A DNA stretch of 64,000 nt from Rhizobium sp. Leaf306 (GCF_001423425.1 NZ_LMNX01000003.1:241910-305909); one strand, 5' to 3'. Counted from the stretch's first letter, positions 26,301-34,145 are shown. Made by a program: numbers and translations. Notes: a model not told the origin generated them from the letters alone.

Positions 26301-26594
26301 ACCGGCTCGGTTCGCGGCCTCGACCAGCGCGTGCCCCTCCCATCCGATCCCCGCATGGACATGCAGGAGGTCGACATTGCTGCTGGACAGCCATTGAGCA
26401 AAGTCATCGACGTCATCCGCAAGTTTGATGCCGAGGCCGAGACGGGCAGCGCGCGGGAGCAATCCTGCCCGGTCTTCCGACAACAGCGCAATGAACACAT
26501 CGGCCTGCCCGCACAGCCCGCGCGCCAAGGCAACCATATGCTCGCCCATCCCGGATGGGTCCAGGCTATCCGTCGCAAGGACTATCCGCGGCAT
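23361..26594 (-). CDS. Three-domain fusion: GT4 glycosyltransferase, Gfo/Idh/MocA oxidoreductase, MDR dehydrogenase
   Basis: An uninterrupted 1077-residue frame. Residues ~1-350: GT4 glycosyltransferase with NGIFVPQ, TIARLTAQKDH and EGLPLAVLEAMSLGCPVVA. Residues ~366-680: Gfo/Idh/MocA oxidoreductase with AFIGVGGIAHRH (NAD loop), FFVEKPVSLD and the C-terminal substrate sheet. Residues ~700-1077: medium-chain dehydrogenase with VIVIGAGTVGLMTALFAKSLGA; the classical catalytic zinc ligands are not obvious. The last two together match the known bi-domain oxidoreductase type. At the GT junction MQKTRLAFIG (ATG at 25499) is preceded by AAAAGGA at 7 bases, so the oxidoreductase part may also be made alone. 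Confidence 0.88.
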   Translation of the reverse strand: MPRIVLATDSLDPSGMGEHMVALARGLCGQADVFIALLSEDRAGLLPRAARLGLGIKLADDVDDFAQWLSSSNVDLLHVHAGIGWEGHALVEAANRAGIPVIRTEHLPYLLTDRDQQDEYQRRTRDVAHHVVVSEASRDSFRGHIAPDRLTVIRNGIFVPQQTATGDALRRDLDVRDEIVLVTIARLTAQKDHKTLLEAMPQILEAHPSLCLLLVGSGEERVRLGALADELGISDRIRFTGHRPDVANIIALGHLFVLPSLFEGLPLAVLEAMSLGCPVVATRIGGTVEALGEDHPLFATPGSSASMATVVIAALSDRQRLAHVAEAARVRFDNHFSAHRMARETRAVYDRFISQPANLMQKDLSMQKTRLAFIGVGGIAHRHLDVISGFDDVELVGFADPDIGRADQAAARFGAKSFAHHRDMLDAVRPDAVYVCVPPFAHGEPERDLIERGIPFFVEKPVSLDIGTAEEISAAVTAKGLVTGVGYHWRYLDIVDEARNLLKDNPAQLLSGYWLDSTPPPQWWWKQDKSGGQMVEQATHLLDLARFLVGEVTEVYGRAGHTDRPEFPGLDVPTVTTATLTFETGVVANVASTCLLGWSHRVGLHIFADRLAIELTDRDIMVDVGRGRPVRGADGDPVWREDRDFIDAVRGGENRIRCPYSEALATHRLALAVVASVQEGKPVSIAPPEMRQPEPLPLQFQPRPEAPQPGLAPGHRIIRSLGVEAPGRSYFFEYEEGPPGDGQVRLDTIYTGLSAGTELTFLKNTNPYFRSRFDGERGVFIENEPDLHYPVPFLGYMEVARVSESRTGGFAQGEVVASAYGHKSGHTANPFHDLLVPLPAEIDPVLGVLVAQMGPIAANGILHADAEAYGAHVPFLGAGVKDRPVIVIGAGTVGLMTALFAKSLGASEVIVTDPSEFRRQKAEAMGLQAMTEEHAWQHAKARWHDGAMGRGADLVFQTRAYSGSLNTALKALRPQGTVIDLAFYQGGADQLRLGEEFHHNGLNIRCAQINRVPRGLGALWNRGRLARATVDLLRTHGDIIRQHMITHVIPMDDAPSFLTDLIENRPEFLQVVFKVGE
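25497..25513 (-). promoter_or_regulatory. Internal ribosome-binding site at the fusion junction
   Basis: AAAAGGA, 7 bases before an in-frame ATG that begins exactly where the Gfo/Idh/MocA domain begins. It would allow a separate 712-residue bi-domain oxidoreductase from the same message and looks like the relic of a once-separate gene. Confidence 0.5.
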
Positions 26595-26595
26595 C

Positions 26596-27813
26596 CTAGT
26601 CACGCTCTGAATGCACCAGAATGTCGTTTTTGCCGAGCAGCGCAGATGGCAATGGAGGATCGACAGCCGTCTGGTCGACAATCATCGCCATGCTCTTGAA
26701 CGTGGCATCCCAGGACGAGCGCGCGAGCATCTTGTCAACCGCTTCGAGCCAGGACGTATCGGCGCGGGCAAGGGCAAGCGCGGCATCGCATCCGCTGACA
26801 AAGCTGTCGGCATCGTCGGCAAAAAACACGCCCGGCGTATCACCGTAGGTACGAACGACGTCTGCAATCTTTGTGCTGACGACCGGTCGCCCTGCCGCCA
26901 GATATTCAGGCGTCTTGGTGGGGCTGATGAAACGGGTTGCCTCATTGAGTGCAAACGGCATGAGCGCCGCATCCCAACCCGCCAGATAGGACGGCAGGTC
27001 GGCATAGGACTTGTGCCCGAGGTAGTGAATATTGGCCGCGCGCGGCAGATCGGACGGCGATATCTTGGCGATCGGACCGAGAAAAACGAAGGAGTAGTCC
27101 GGTCGCGCTGCAGCCGCTGCGCGGATCAGGTCGAGATCGAGGCGTTCGTCGATGACGCCGTAGAAGCCTAACCGTGGGTGAGAGATCTTTGCCTGATCGC
27201 TTGGATCGGCAACCGAGTTTCGTGCTGCGCGGAAATGGTGCGAATCGACACTGGATGGGAAGGCATGGATGTTGTCATGCAGATCGCGCTTTGCCTCGTA
27301 GAGGCTCACCCCGCCGGTAAAGACCGCGTCCGCGCGCGCCATCAGCGCGTTTTCCATATCTTTCAGCTGAGGCGGCGCAAACTTGAAGTTGGCCAGCTCG
27401 TCCATGCAGTCGTAGACAACCGCCGCCGCGTCCACATGCTGCGCGAAAGAATACATCATCGGCGTGTAGAACCAGAGTATCGGCCGCCGCCCACCGTGAA
27501 GCAGGATGAGATCGTCGAGCAGGCGGCTAAGCGCCCGATCCCGCTCGGCTTCGCTCCACCAATGCGGAACTCTTGGCCGGATCGCCTTGACGGACGTACC
27601 GGCGAATGGGTGAATTTCCAGGTAGGCAAGATGATGATCGGTTGGAATGAATTCCTCGAAAAAGAAGACCTGACGATCCTGAGAGAAGCGCTGCATTAGG
27701 TGCTGCGGCCGCTGCAGGACAAAGTCCCAGCGCAGATGCGAGAAGCAGATGAGCGGCGTATCGATAGGCAGGGAGGCATCAGGCGTTTGCGGGAAGGAAT
27801 TCAGAACGTTCAT
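26596..27813 (-). CDS. Glycosyltransferase (GT-B, family 1/4 type)
   Basis: A 405-residue protein with ICFSHLRWDFVLQRPQHLMQRF at the start, typical of TuaH-like glycosyltransferases, VVYDCMDELANF (DxxDxxxxF, a signature of this group), RLGFYGVIDERLDL, and FISPTKTPEYLAAGRPVVST as the nucleotide-sugar site. No membrane helices, so it would work at the cytoplasmic face. It ends one base before the start of the three-domain fusion gene. GAGGTG lies upstream of the chosen ATG. Confidence 0.88.
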   Translation of the reverse strand: MNVLNSFPQTPDASLPIDTPLICFSHLRWDFVLQRPQHLMQRFSQDRQVFFFEEFIPTDHHLAYLEIHPFAGTSVKAIRPRVPHWWSEAERDRALSRLLDDLILLHGGRRPILWFYTPMMYSFAQHVDAAAVVYDCMDELANFKFAPPQLKDMENALMARADAVFTGGVSLYEAKRDLHDNIHAFPSSVDSHHFRAARNSVADPSDQAKISHPRLGFYGVIDERLDLDLIRAAAAARPDYSFVFLGPIAKISPSDLPRAANIHYLGHKSYADLPSYLAGWDAALMPFALNEATRFISPTKTPEYLAAGRPVVSTKIADVVRTYGDTPGVFFADDADSFVSGCDAALALARADTSWLEAVDKMLARSSWDATFKSMAMIVDQTAVDPPLPSALLGKNDILVHSERD

Positions 27814-27884
27814 CAAGCACCTCGAAACAGATGCCGCCAAACAAAGCCTGGGCAGCAAAGTTCCGGACGCTCATCATAATTCTG

Positions 27885-29027
27885 TTACCTGTCGTTCATC
27901 AAATCTCGCAGGCGGCTGATGCTATGCTGCCACGTCCAGTTTTCCAGCACTGTCTCGCGTGGTTTCATCCCGTCGGCGAGCCCGAGCAGATCCCGGATAC
28001 CGTCGTGAAAGTCCTGCTCTGAAGCCATTCGGCCCGTCTCCGGCATAATGTATTGTAATCCGCACCGAAGCGCGCTGTTGGCGAGGACGGGAATGCCGGC
28101 CAGCATATATTCGGTGAGAATGGCAGGTGCTCCGTCGTCGACGCCGCAGACGACGCCGATCCGTGACTGGTTCATCAACCGGTTGACGTCGTCGAAGGGT
28201 ATTCCCGGCGGCTCAATGAAATCGACATTGATGCCCAGCGCGTCCGCATGGCGCCTCAACTCCGGTACGAGTTCTCCGTAACCAAAGACGCAAAGGGTCC
28301 GGAGCGACCGCGGTAGCTTACCCAGCGCTTCGAAGAGCATGTCGTGGCGCTTGTAGGGCTGGGCGGCCGCCACATAGATCACGTCATAGATCTTCGGAAG
28401 GTTCAGCGGCCGGAATGTCATCTCGGATGAGAATTCGGGTCCGATCGGCATCACGACTGTGCGCATGTCAGGATGCCGGGCGCGAACAACCTCCGACTGC
28501 CACTCCGCTCCCGTGATCACGAGATCGAAATGACGGCTGACCTCGAACGGCACGCGAAGTGCCGGGGCGTCGATGGAGTTGTAGATCTTAAAGCTGTCGC
28601 GGCAGGCAAGCATGATCTCCTCGCTCACCCCAAGTCCCCAGACACACAGTATGTCGGGAGCGCCGAACGCCTCGATATGCCCGAGCATGTCGTTCGAGGC
28701 AAAGGGAGCCTCCGGACCGTTCATCCGGAATGCACGGCGCACCAGCGACTGATCGCCGGAACGCCACTCTGGCGGAGGGTCACCGCCGCGCCAATGCGTC
28801 CAGATTTCCGCGCAATCGACCAGCCCGTCCTTGAGGGCTGCGAGGGGAAGCCGCTCGATATAGCCGCCGTCGACAACCACGTCGTTCGTATCCGGAATGG
28901 ACAGGGGAGGAGATCCGCGTGAACCTGATGACCATAGCGTTCCAAAGCTTCGAGGAGGCGGGAGGTCCTCCTCGCTCCAGATTCCATCCTGAAAATCACT
29001 GATGACGACAATACGCCGTGGTCTCAT
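27885..29027 (-). CDS. Glycosyltransferase, first gene of the fusion operon
   Basis: A 380-residue GT-B protein. The N-terminal half has IVVISDFQDGIWSEEDLPPPR and ILCVWGLGVSEEIMLAC; the C-terminal half has DVIYVAAAQPYKRHDMLFEAL and CGVDDGAPAILTEYMLAGIPVLA, the family-4 donor site (E in the TEYMLAG helix). It begins a tight minus-strand operon of four genes. A GGAAC-N16-AGTT motif lies 55-80 bases upstream, so the whole operon may be under general stress control. Acceptor and donor unknown. Confidence 0.85.
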   Translation of the reverse strand: MRPRRIVVISDFQDGIWSEEDLPPPRSFGTLWSSGSRGSPPLSIPDTNDVVVDGGYIERLPLAALKDGLVDCAEIWTHWRGGDPPPEWRSGDQSLVRRAFRMNGPEAPFASNDMLGHIEAFGAPDILCVWGLGVSEEIMLACRDSFKIYNSIDAPALRVPFEVSRHFDLVITGAEWQSEVVRARHPDMRTVVMPIGPEFSSEMTFRPLNLPKIYDVIYVAAAQPYKRHDMLFEALGKLPRSLRTLCVFGYGELVPELRRHADALGINVDFIEPPGIPFDDVNRLMNQSRIGVVCGVDDGAPAILTEYMLAGIPVLANSALRCGLQYIMPETGRMASEQDFHDGIRDLLGLADGMKPRETVLENWTWQHSISRLRDLMNDR

Positions 29028-29081
29028 ACACGTCTCTAATCATTGACACTGAAGAACGGGATCGCGATGTTCGACGTCACA

Positions 29082-29106
29082 AACTTCCGGAAATGGGAAC
29101 GGTTCC
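29082..29106 (-). promoter_or_regulatory. EcfG-type promoter candidate for the glycosyltransferase operon (GGAAC-N16-AGTT)
   Basis: Minus strand: GGAAC at 29102-29106, AGTT at 29082-29085, 16 bases apart, 55 bases before the first gene of the operon. The motif before the MOSC gene at 31680 has the same two elements. Confidence 0.45.
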
Positions 29107-29164
29107 ACTGTCAGGCAGACATACAGCCGGACCTAACGTGGAGCGGCGATCATTGCGTCGTGAC

Positions 29165-29189
29165 GGAACCTCGAGGCATCAGCCTTGTT
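29165..29189 (+). promoter_or_regulatory. EcfG-type promoter candidate for the FAD protein gene (GGAAC-N16-TGTT)
   Basis: GGAAC at 29165-29169, TGTT at 29186-29189, 16 bases apart, 47 bases before the start at 29237. Confidence 0.5.
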
Positions 29190-29236
29190 GGCGCAGTCTC
29201 CAGACTTTCTGGTTCCTGCAAGGATAGATCGGGCAT

Positions 29237-30910
29237 ATGTCATTGAGAGTTGCAATCATCGGATCCGGTCCGACCGGCATCTACACGCTGAAGGGCCTCA
29301 TCGGGAAGTCTGAACCGCTCGAGATCACCATCTTCGAAAGCGACGCGGAACCCGGCAAGGGAACCCCCTATCGCCCCGATCTTAACGATGCGGCGATGCT
29401 CTCCAACATTGCCAGCATCGAGCTGCCGCCAATCTGCGAAACGTTGACCGAGTGGCTTCGCCGTCAGACGGATATGGAGTTGCAGCATCTCGGCGTCGAA
29501 CGCGATGCCATCAGCGAGCGGGAGTTTTATCCGCGCGTGGTTCTAGGAGAGTTCCTGCACGCGCAGTTCCAGCAGCTTCTGAATGCCGCCACCGCCAACG
29601 GCCACGCCATCCACCTCAAGGCGCGGCATCGTGTCGTCGATATCGAGCTGCGCGCAGACGATATCCGGTTGAGCGTAAAAGCCTTGGACGACGAACCGGC
29701 GGAATTCGGTTTCGATCACGTGGTGATGGCGACTGGCCACGACTGGCCGGAGACCACCGAGGTGCGGCCCGGTTACTTCATGTCGCCGTGGCCGGCACCG
29801 CTTCTCAAAACCATACCTCCATGCAATCTCGGCATTCTGGGCACGTCGTTGAGCGGCATCGATGCGCTGATTACCGTCTCTACCGCACATGGCGCCTTCA
29901 TGCTCGATGGGCAGGGCGATCTTCAGTATGAGCCGCTGCCGGGAACAGAAGCCTATCGCGCGACGATGATGTCGCGCAAAGGGGTGCTGCCCGAAGCCGA
30001 TTTCTACTGCGAAATCCCGTACCGCCCGCTGACATTCTGTACCGAACAGGCGATCGAAAACGCGATTGCCACGCGAAAACTCGATCTTCTGGATGCGATA
30101 TTCGATCTGTTCAGACAGGAGCTGGCGGCCTGCGATCCGGATTATGCCGCCAGCATCGGCCTGTCGCTTCTAACCGTGGAGACGCTCGCGCCAGCATATT
30201 TCCGTGCTCGAGAGACCAACGAGGCGTTCGCCTGGGCTGCGCGCAACCTCGCCGAAGCGGACCTGAACAAGAAGCTGAAGCAGACCGTCGAATGGCGCTA
30301 TGCCATCCTGCGGATGCATGAGGTGATTGCGAAGGCGATACCGCATCTGGACGCTGATGACCTCAAGCGGTTCCACAAACACTTCAAGACTGTGTTCATC
30401 GATGACTATGCGACGGTTCCGCATGAATCGATCCGCCGATTGCTCGCTCTCCATCGCACCGGCAAGCTTGAGATCGTGGCACTCGGAAGTAACAGCGAGA
30501 TCGACAACAAGAGCGTGGAGCGGGGCGCTGTCGTTCGCACGGAAGGACGGGAGCTTCGGTTTGAGGCTTTCATCGACGCCACAGGACAGCACGAGCTGTC
30601 GGCCCGCGACATTCCGTTCCCGACGCTCGTTGGCCAGGGTGTCGTTCGAAAAGCGGCAACAAAGGCTGCTTTTTCTCTCGATGGCGCCGAGCAGGAGATA
30701 GTCCGGACAGGAGGGATCGACCTCGACGACGATTTCCGGCTGGTGTTCACGGACAATCTCTCGAACAACCTCTACTGCGGCTCGATCGCATTTCTGCTGC
30801 ACAAGCTTCCGTTTGTGCAGGGAATTACGAGCGCGCGCGATATCGGCGAGGTGATTTCGAAAGCGATCCTGAAATCGAACGAGCCGCCCCTGATAATCGC
30901 GCAAGCTTAA
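29237..30910 (+). CDS. FAD/NAD(P)-binding protein (flavin oxidoreductase-like)
   Basis: A 557-residue protein with an N-terminal dinucleotide site VAIIGSGPTGIYTLKGL, then EPGKGTPYRPD (FAD-binding 9 type), VVMATGHDWPE and a second Rossmann-like loop GILGTSLSGIDALI. The C-terminal third (FEAFIDATGQHELSARDIPFP and FTDNLSNNLYCGSIAFLLHKLPFVQG) closes the FAD site. It resembles large soluble flavoproteins of unknown substrate. Divergent from the glycosyltransferase operon with a stress-type promoter on each side, which hints at a shared process. The next gene is convergent only four bases away. Confidence 0.8.
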   Translation: MSLRVAIIGSGPTGIYTLKGLIGKSEPLEITIFESDAEPGKGTPYRPDLNDAAMLSNIASIELPPICETLTEWLRRQTDMELQHLGVERDAISEREFYPRVVLGEFLHAQFQQLLNAATANGHAIHLKARHRVVDIELRADDIRLSVKALDDEPAEFGFDHVVMATGHDWPETTEVRPGYFMSPWPAPLLKTIPPCNLGILGTSLSGIDALITVSTAHGAFMLDGQGDLQYEPLPGTEAYRATMMSRKGVLPEADFYCEIPYRPLTFCTEQAIENAIATRKLDLLDAIFDLFRQELAACDPDYAASIGLSLLTVETLAPAYFRARETNEAFAWAARNLAEADLNKKLKQTVEWRYAILRMHEVIAKAIPHLDADDLKRFHKHFKTVFIDDYATVPHESIRRLLALHRTGKLEIVALGSNSEIDNKSVERGAVVRTEGRELRFEAFIDATGQHELSARDIPFPTLVGQGVVRKAATKAAFSLDGAEQEIVRTGGIDLDDDFRLVFTDNLSNNLYCGSIAFLLHKLPFVQGITSARDIGEVISKAILKSNEPPLIIAQA

Positions 30911-30914
30911 GGCG

Positions 30915-31646
30915 TCAGCCCGTCACGATCTCGACCGGGTCACCCAATGTCAGCTTCCCGGGTATCTCGACATCGCCATAGATGCCGAAGTTTCGCTTGT
31001 TTTGTCGCAAAAGCGAGCGAAGCACGTCGGGGTTTTCGGGAAGCCCGGGTTGCGCGATCAGCGTCATTCCGCACCGCTTGGCTTCTTCGCAGATGTGGAT
31101 GGTCGCTTCTCCCATCTGCATCCGGCTTCCAAGCCATGACTTCTCCTCAAAGCCCTCGGCCGCAGGCGTTCGCAGCACGACGTTGGGGCGAAACCGGCGG
31201 CTGTCGATATCGTCGGTTCCGACGATCGTGGACAAGTGTCGAAGTGAGTTGGTCGTCACGAGATGGACCGGGCTCACTTCATAACGGTTGACGGCCGTCT
31301 GTGCATCGCCGGTCGCGACATAGGGACGCGTTTCGACCTCGAAGCCGAAATAGAGGGTCAGCTTCGCATCGGTATCTCTCTCTCCGACACGCAGCCACTC
31401 CCCATCCGGAAATCCGATTTCAGGCCGGTCTCGACCTGATCTCGAGTGGAGGAAAAGTGCCGGTTTCCAGCGAGATTCTTTCTCGGGCGCCGCCGGATGG
31501 CCGGACTGCGCATCAGCAACGCACCATGAACGATCGCCCTCGATTCCGTCCGTTCCCAGCTCGACGGAGGTCAAACGCTCGCCGCCAAGCGAGCTTACCG
31601 GGTAGCGCCAGATCTCTTCGATAGTCCCAAATTGCGGCGGTGCCAT
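30915..31646 (-). CDS. MOSC-domain protein
   Basis: A 243-residue protein with an MOSC_N beta-barrel (IWRYPVSSLGGERLTSVEL) and a MOSC domain (SPVHLVTTNSLRHL, DSRRFRPNVVL, and a cysteine in EEAKRCGMTLIAQPG). MOSC proteins bind molybdenum cofactor and either sulfurate it or reduce N-hydroxylated or oxidised substrates. The conserved cysteine lies where the cofactor-ligating Cys of mARC/YcbX proteins is found. It is transcribed from a control region shared with the NUDIX gene. Confidence 0.85.
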   Translation of the reverse strand: MAPPQFGTIEEIWRYPVSSLGGERLTSVELGTDGIEGDRSWCVADAQSGHPAAPEKESRWKPALFLHSRSGRDRPEIGFPDGEWLRVGERDTDAKLTLYFGFEVETRPYVATGDAQTAVNRYEVSPVHLVTTNSLRHLSTIVGTDDIDSRRFRPNVVLRTPAAEGFEEKSWLGSRMQMGEATIHICEEAKRCGMTLIAQPGLPENPDVLRSLLRQNKRNFGIYGDVEIPGKLTLGDPVEIVTG

Positions 31647-31677
31647 TCATACCCTCGTCAATGCGTCTCAAGGGCAG

Positions 31678-31704
31678 GGAACTGAATTTGCCACAGGTGG
31701 TTCC
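31678..31704. promoter_or_regulatory. Two face-to-face EcfG-type promoters
   Basis: On the plus strand GGAAC (31678-31682) -N16- GGTT (31699-31702) points to the NUDIX gene; on the minus strand GGAAC (31700-31704) -N16- AGTT (31680-31683) points to the MOSC gene. The -35 element of each overlaps the -10 element of the other, so a single short stretch reads as a promoter in both directions. Confidence 0.5.
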
Positions 31705-31745
31705 CTCAATGTCTGCGAACGCTTCGACAGGACAGAGGAGAAACA

Positions 31746-32147
31746 ATGGCGAAGATCGTATGCGCAGGTTTTGTCGGAAATGGAAAGATCCTGCTTGTCC
31801 GGCGCGCATCGCACCGAAAGTGGTCGGCAAATTTGTGGGATCTGGTCGGCGGTCATGTCGAAAAAGGCGAGGGCCTGGACGAGGCTCTGGTGCGGGAATG
31901 CGAGGAAGAGGTGGGGCTCACGCCACTTGCCTTCAACAAGGTCGCGACATTGTACGAGAGCCGTGACGAAAAGCAGAAATCGCCCTTCCACACCTATGCG
32001 GTACCGCTCTGGAAAGGTGGACAGGCTTCCCTGCTCGGCACCGAGCATTCCGAATTGGGCTGGTTTGGCCGGGAAGACCTCGAGGCAATGGAACTGGCCA
32101 TGCCGGAGTACCGCTCTGTCATCCTGCAAATGCTGCAGGACTCGTAG
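31746..32147 (+). CDS. NUDIX hydrolase
   Basis: A 133-residue single-domain protein with a complete Nudix box: GGHVEKGEGLDEALVREC followed by EEEVGL, fitting GX5EX7REUXEEXGU. Nudix enzymes hydrolyse nucleoside diphosphates linked to another group, often to clean up oxidised nucleotides or NDP-sugars. AGGAG precedes the ATG. It shares a bidirectional stress-type control region with the MOSC gene. Substrate unknown. Confidence 0.92.
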   Translation: MAKIVCAGFVGNGKILLVRRASHRKWSANLWDLVGGHVEKGEGLDEALVRECEEEVGLTPLAFNKVATLYESRDEKQKSPFHTYAVPLWKGGQASLLGTEHSELGWFGREDLEAMELAMPEYRSVILQMLQDS

Positions 32148-32220
32148 CGCAATTTCGTCCGCTGCAGCGAGATGTACCTCGCAGAGCAGAAACTCTTTCC
32201 TAGTCCGGGCATTGCGCCGG

Positions 32221-32246
32221 GGAACTTCCTCAACCCGCAGACGGTT
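32221..32246 (+). promoter_or_regulatory. Weak EcfG-type promoter candidate (GGAAC-N17-GGTT)
   Basis: GGAAC at 32221-32225 and GGTT at 32243-32246, 17 bases apart, 75 bases before malQ. Confidence 0.3.
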
Positions 32247-32321
32247 TGGGCTCAGAAATCGACGTTGGAGGAAAGCTGCATGCTTTGCCTGCCGACCGTG
32301 TAATATTGACGAGGTGGGCTA

Positions 32322-34145
32322 ATGAAGCAGAATATTGACGACGCCATGCTCGATCGGGGCCAGAGCTCCGAGGCCTACGATATTGAAAACAAAAGACCCT
32401 CACCCCAGGGCAATGACGTGCCCGTTTCGACAGCCGGCCGGGCGAAAATCCTCGCGTCGCTGGAGCGGTACTCGCAAAACAACGACCAGGACCAGACCGC
32501 CTCGGTCGAAGATTCCGGTCAACCCCAGTGCTTTCTTCCTGATCTGCAGGGCGAGCGGGTCTGGGGCGTGGCGCTGCAGCTTTACGAACTAAGATCGCGC
32601 CGAAACTGGGGGATCGGCGATTTTGACGACCTGTCCACTTTCATTGATCTCGCCGCAGGCTGGGGTGCCGATTTCGTCGGTCTCAATCCGCTCCATGCGC
32701 CGTTCATGGCCGCTGCCGGACGATGCAGTCCTTACGAACCCTCCAACCGGCGTTTTCTCAATCCCCTCTACATTGCTGTCGATCGGATCGACGGCTTCGC
32801 AAGCTCGCCTGAGCTGGAGGAAGATATTGCCCGGTTGCAACGAACGGAACTGGTCGACTACGGGAATGTCGCGCGGATCAAGCGCGAGGTGCTCTACAGA
32901 ATCTGGACGACAGAAAAACGCCGAGAGGACCCCGCGTTTCAGGATTTCTGCAGGGAAGGCGACGCTGAACTGAGGCTGCACGCCTTGTTCGAGGCGATCT
33001 CGGAGACCCTTGTCGCATCTGGGGGCAGCGTCGGTTGGAAGGCGTGGCCGCAAAAATATCAGGATCCGCAGTCGGAGACGGTAAAGCTGTTTGCGGAAAC
33101 GCACGGCGATCGCGTCGATTTCCACCTGTGGCTCCAGTATCTGGCACATGGGCAGCTCACCGAGGCTTCAGCTCGTGCAAAGGCTGCAGGCATGCGCGTC
33201 GGCCTCTATCTCGACGTCGCCGTCGGCGAGGCACTGGACGGATCGGCCACCTGGAGCAGCCGTCATGCCTATGTCGAAGGTGCCAGCATCGGCAGTCCGC
33301 CAGATCCCATGGCGGTTTATGGTCAGGACTGGCAGCTTGCAGCGTTTCACCCTTCGGCGATCGCTTCGGGAAATCCGTCCCCATTTGAGACCACGATGGA
33401 AGGTGTCATGCGCTACGCGGGCGCGGTTCGCATCGACCATGCAGCAGCTCTGCGGCGCCTTTTCCTTGTGCCATCGGGAGAAAGCCCCGAAGAGGGTGCC
33501 TATGTCGGCTACCCCCAACAAGCGTTGATCAAGACGCTTGCGGACCTCTCCAACACATATGGCTGCCTCGTCATCGGAGAAGATCTCGGCAATCTGCCGC
33601 AAGGGCTGCAGGGAGAATTGGAGGCTGCCAACATTCTCTCCTACAGAATTCTCTCCTACGAGCAGGGAAAGCAGGGCTTTCATCCGCCCGACCAGTATCC
33701 GGCGCTGGCCTTGGCATGTGTATCAACCCATGACCACCAGACGTTTTCCGGCTGGTGGCGGGCAGCTGACGTCATGATGCGGGAAAAGAACGATCTCGTG
33801 CCCGAAGACGCTGCCCGTCAGCAGAAGAGCGAGAGAAAGAGCGAAAGGCGCGACGTGCTTTCCGCATTCCGGGCGGCCGATCTTATGGGGTCGGAAGCGG
33901 TGGATCACTCCATTCGTAGAAATCTGGCGGCGACTGCCCATGCCTTCGTTGCCAGAACGCCATCCCTCCTGATGGCTGTACGGCTCGCCGATCTTACGGA
34001 CGAAAAGCAGCCCACCAACGTCCCTGGCACGAGCGACAGTTATCCGAACTGGAAACCGAAACTGTCCGTCATGCTGGAAGAGCTCGACGCACTCCCGGAA
34101 CTGCATGACATCCTGGGTGAGGTTGCGGCCGCGCGGCGAAAATAA
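32322..34145 (+). CDS. malQ: 4-alpha-glucanotransferase (GH77)
   Basis: A 607-residue disproportionating enzyme that moves alpha-1,4-glucan segments between chains. RSRRNWGIGDFDDLSTFIDLAA, YEPSNRRFLNPLYIAV, VRIDHAAALRRLFLVP (nucleophile Asp), LVIGEDLGNLP (acid/base Glu) and the last catalytic Asp in VSTHDHQTFSGWW are all present. The first ~75 residues are polar and low complexity. GAGGTGG precedes the ATG. No glycogen or trehalose genes are adjacent. It sits in a stretch of genes with stress-type promoters, so a role in reserve-glucan or osmolyte turnover is possible. Confidence 0.92.
   Translation: MKQNIDDAMLDRGQSSEAYDIENKRPSPQGNDVPVSTAGRAKILASLERYSQNNDQDQTASVEDSGQPQCFLPDLQGERVWGVALQLYELRSRRNWGIGDFDDLSTFIDLAAGWGADFVGLNPLHAPFMAAAGRCSPYEPSNRRFLNPLYIAVDRIDGFASSPELEEDIARLQRTELVDYGNVARIKREVLYRIWTTEKRREDPAFQDFCREGDAELRLHALFEAISETLVASGGSVGWKAWPQKYQDPQSETVKLFAETHGDRVDFHLWLQYLAHGQLTEASARAKAAGMRVGLYLDVAVGEALDGSATWSSRHAYVEGASIGSPPDPMAVYGQDWQLAAFHPSAIASGNPSPFETTMEGVMRYAGAVRIDHAAALRRLFLVPSGESPEEGAYVGYPQQALIKTLADLSNTYGCLVIGEDLGNLPQGLQGELEAANILSYRILSYEQGKQGFHPPDQYPALALACVSTHDHQTFSGWWRAADVMMREKNDLVPEDAARQQKSERKSERRDVLSAFRAADLMGSEAVDHSIRRNLAATAHAFVARTPSLLMAVRLADLTDEKQPTNVPGTSDSYPNWKPKLSVMLEELDALPELHDILGEVAAARRK

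Noticed and set aside
24450..26699. Two long plus-strand frames (24450-25505 and 25710-26699) opposite the three-domain fusion
   Set aside because: Both are antisense to well-defined domains and show no motifs or ribosome-binding sites.
29067..29246. Possible 59-residue plus-strand protein between the two divergent glycan units
   Set aside because: It has no good ribosome-binding site, overlaps the start of the FAD gene and spans both candidate promoters, so it is more likely control DNA.
32172..32303. 43-codon frame between the NUDIX gene and malQ
   Set aside because: Weak SD, no recognisable features, and a candidate promoter motif lies inside it.
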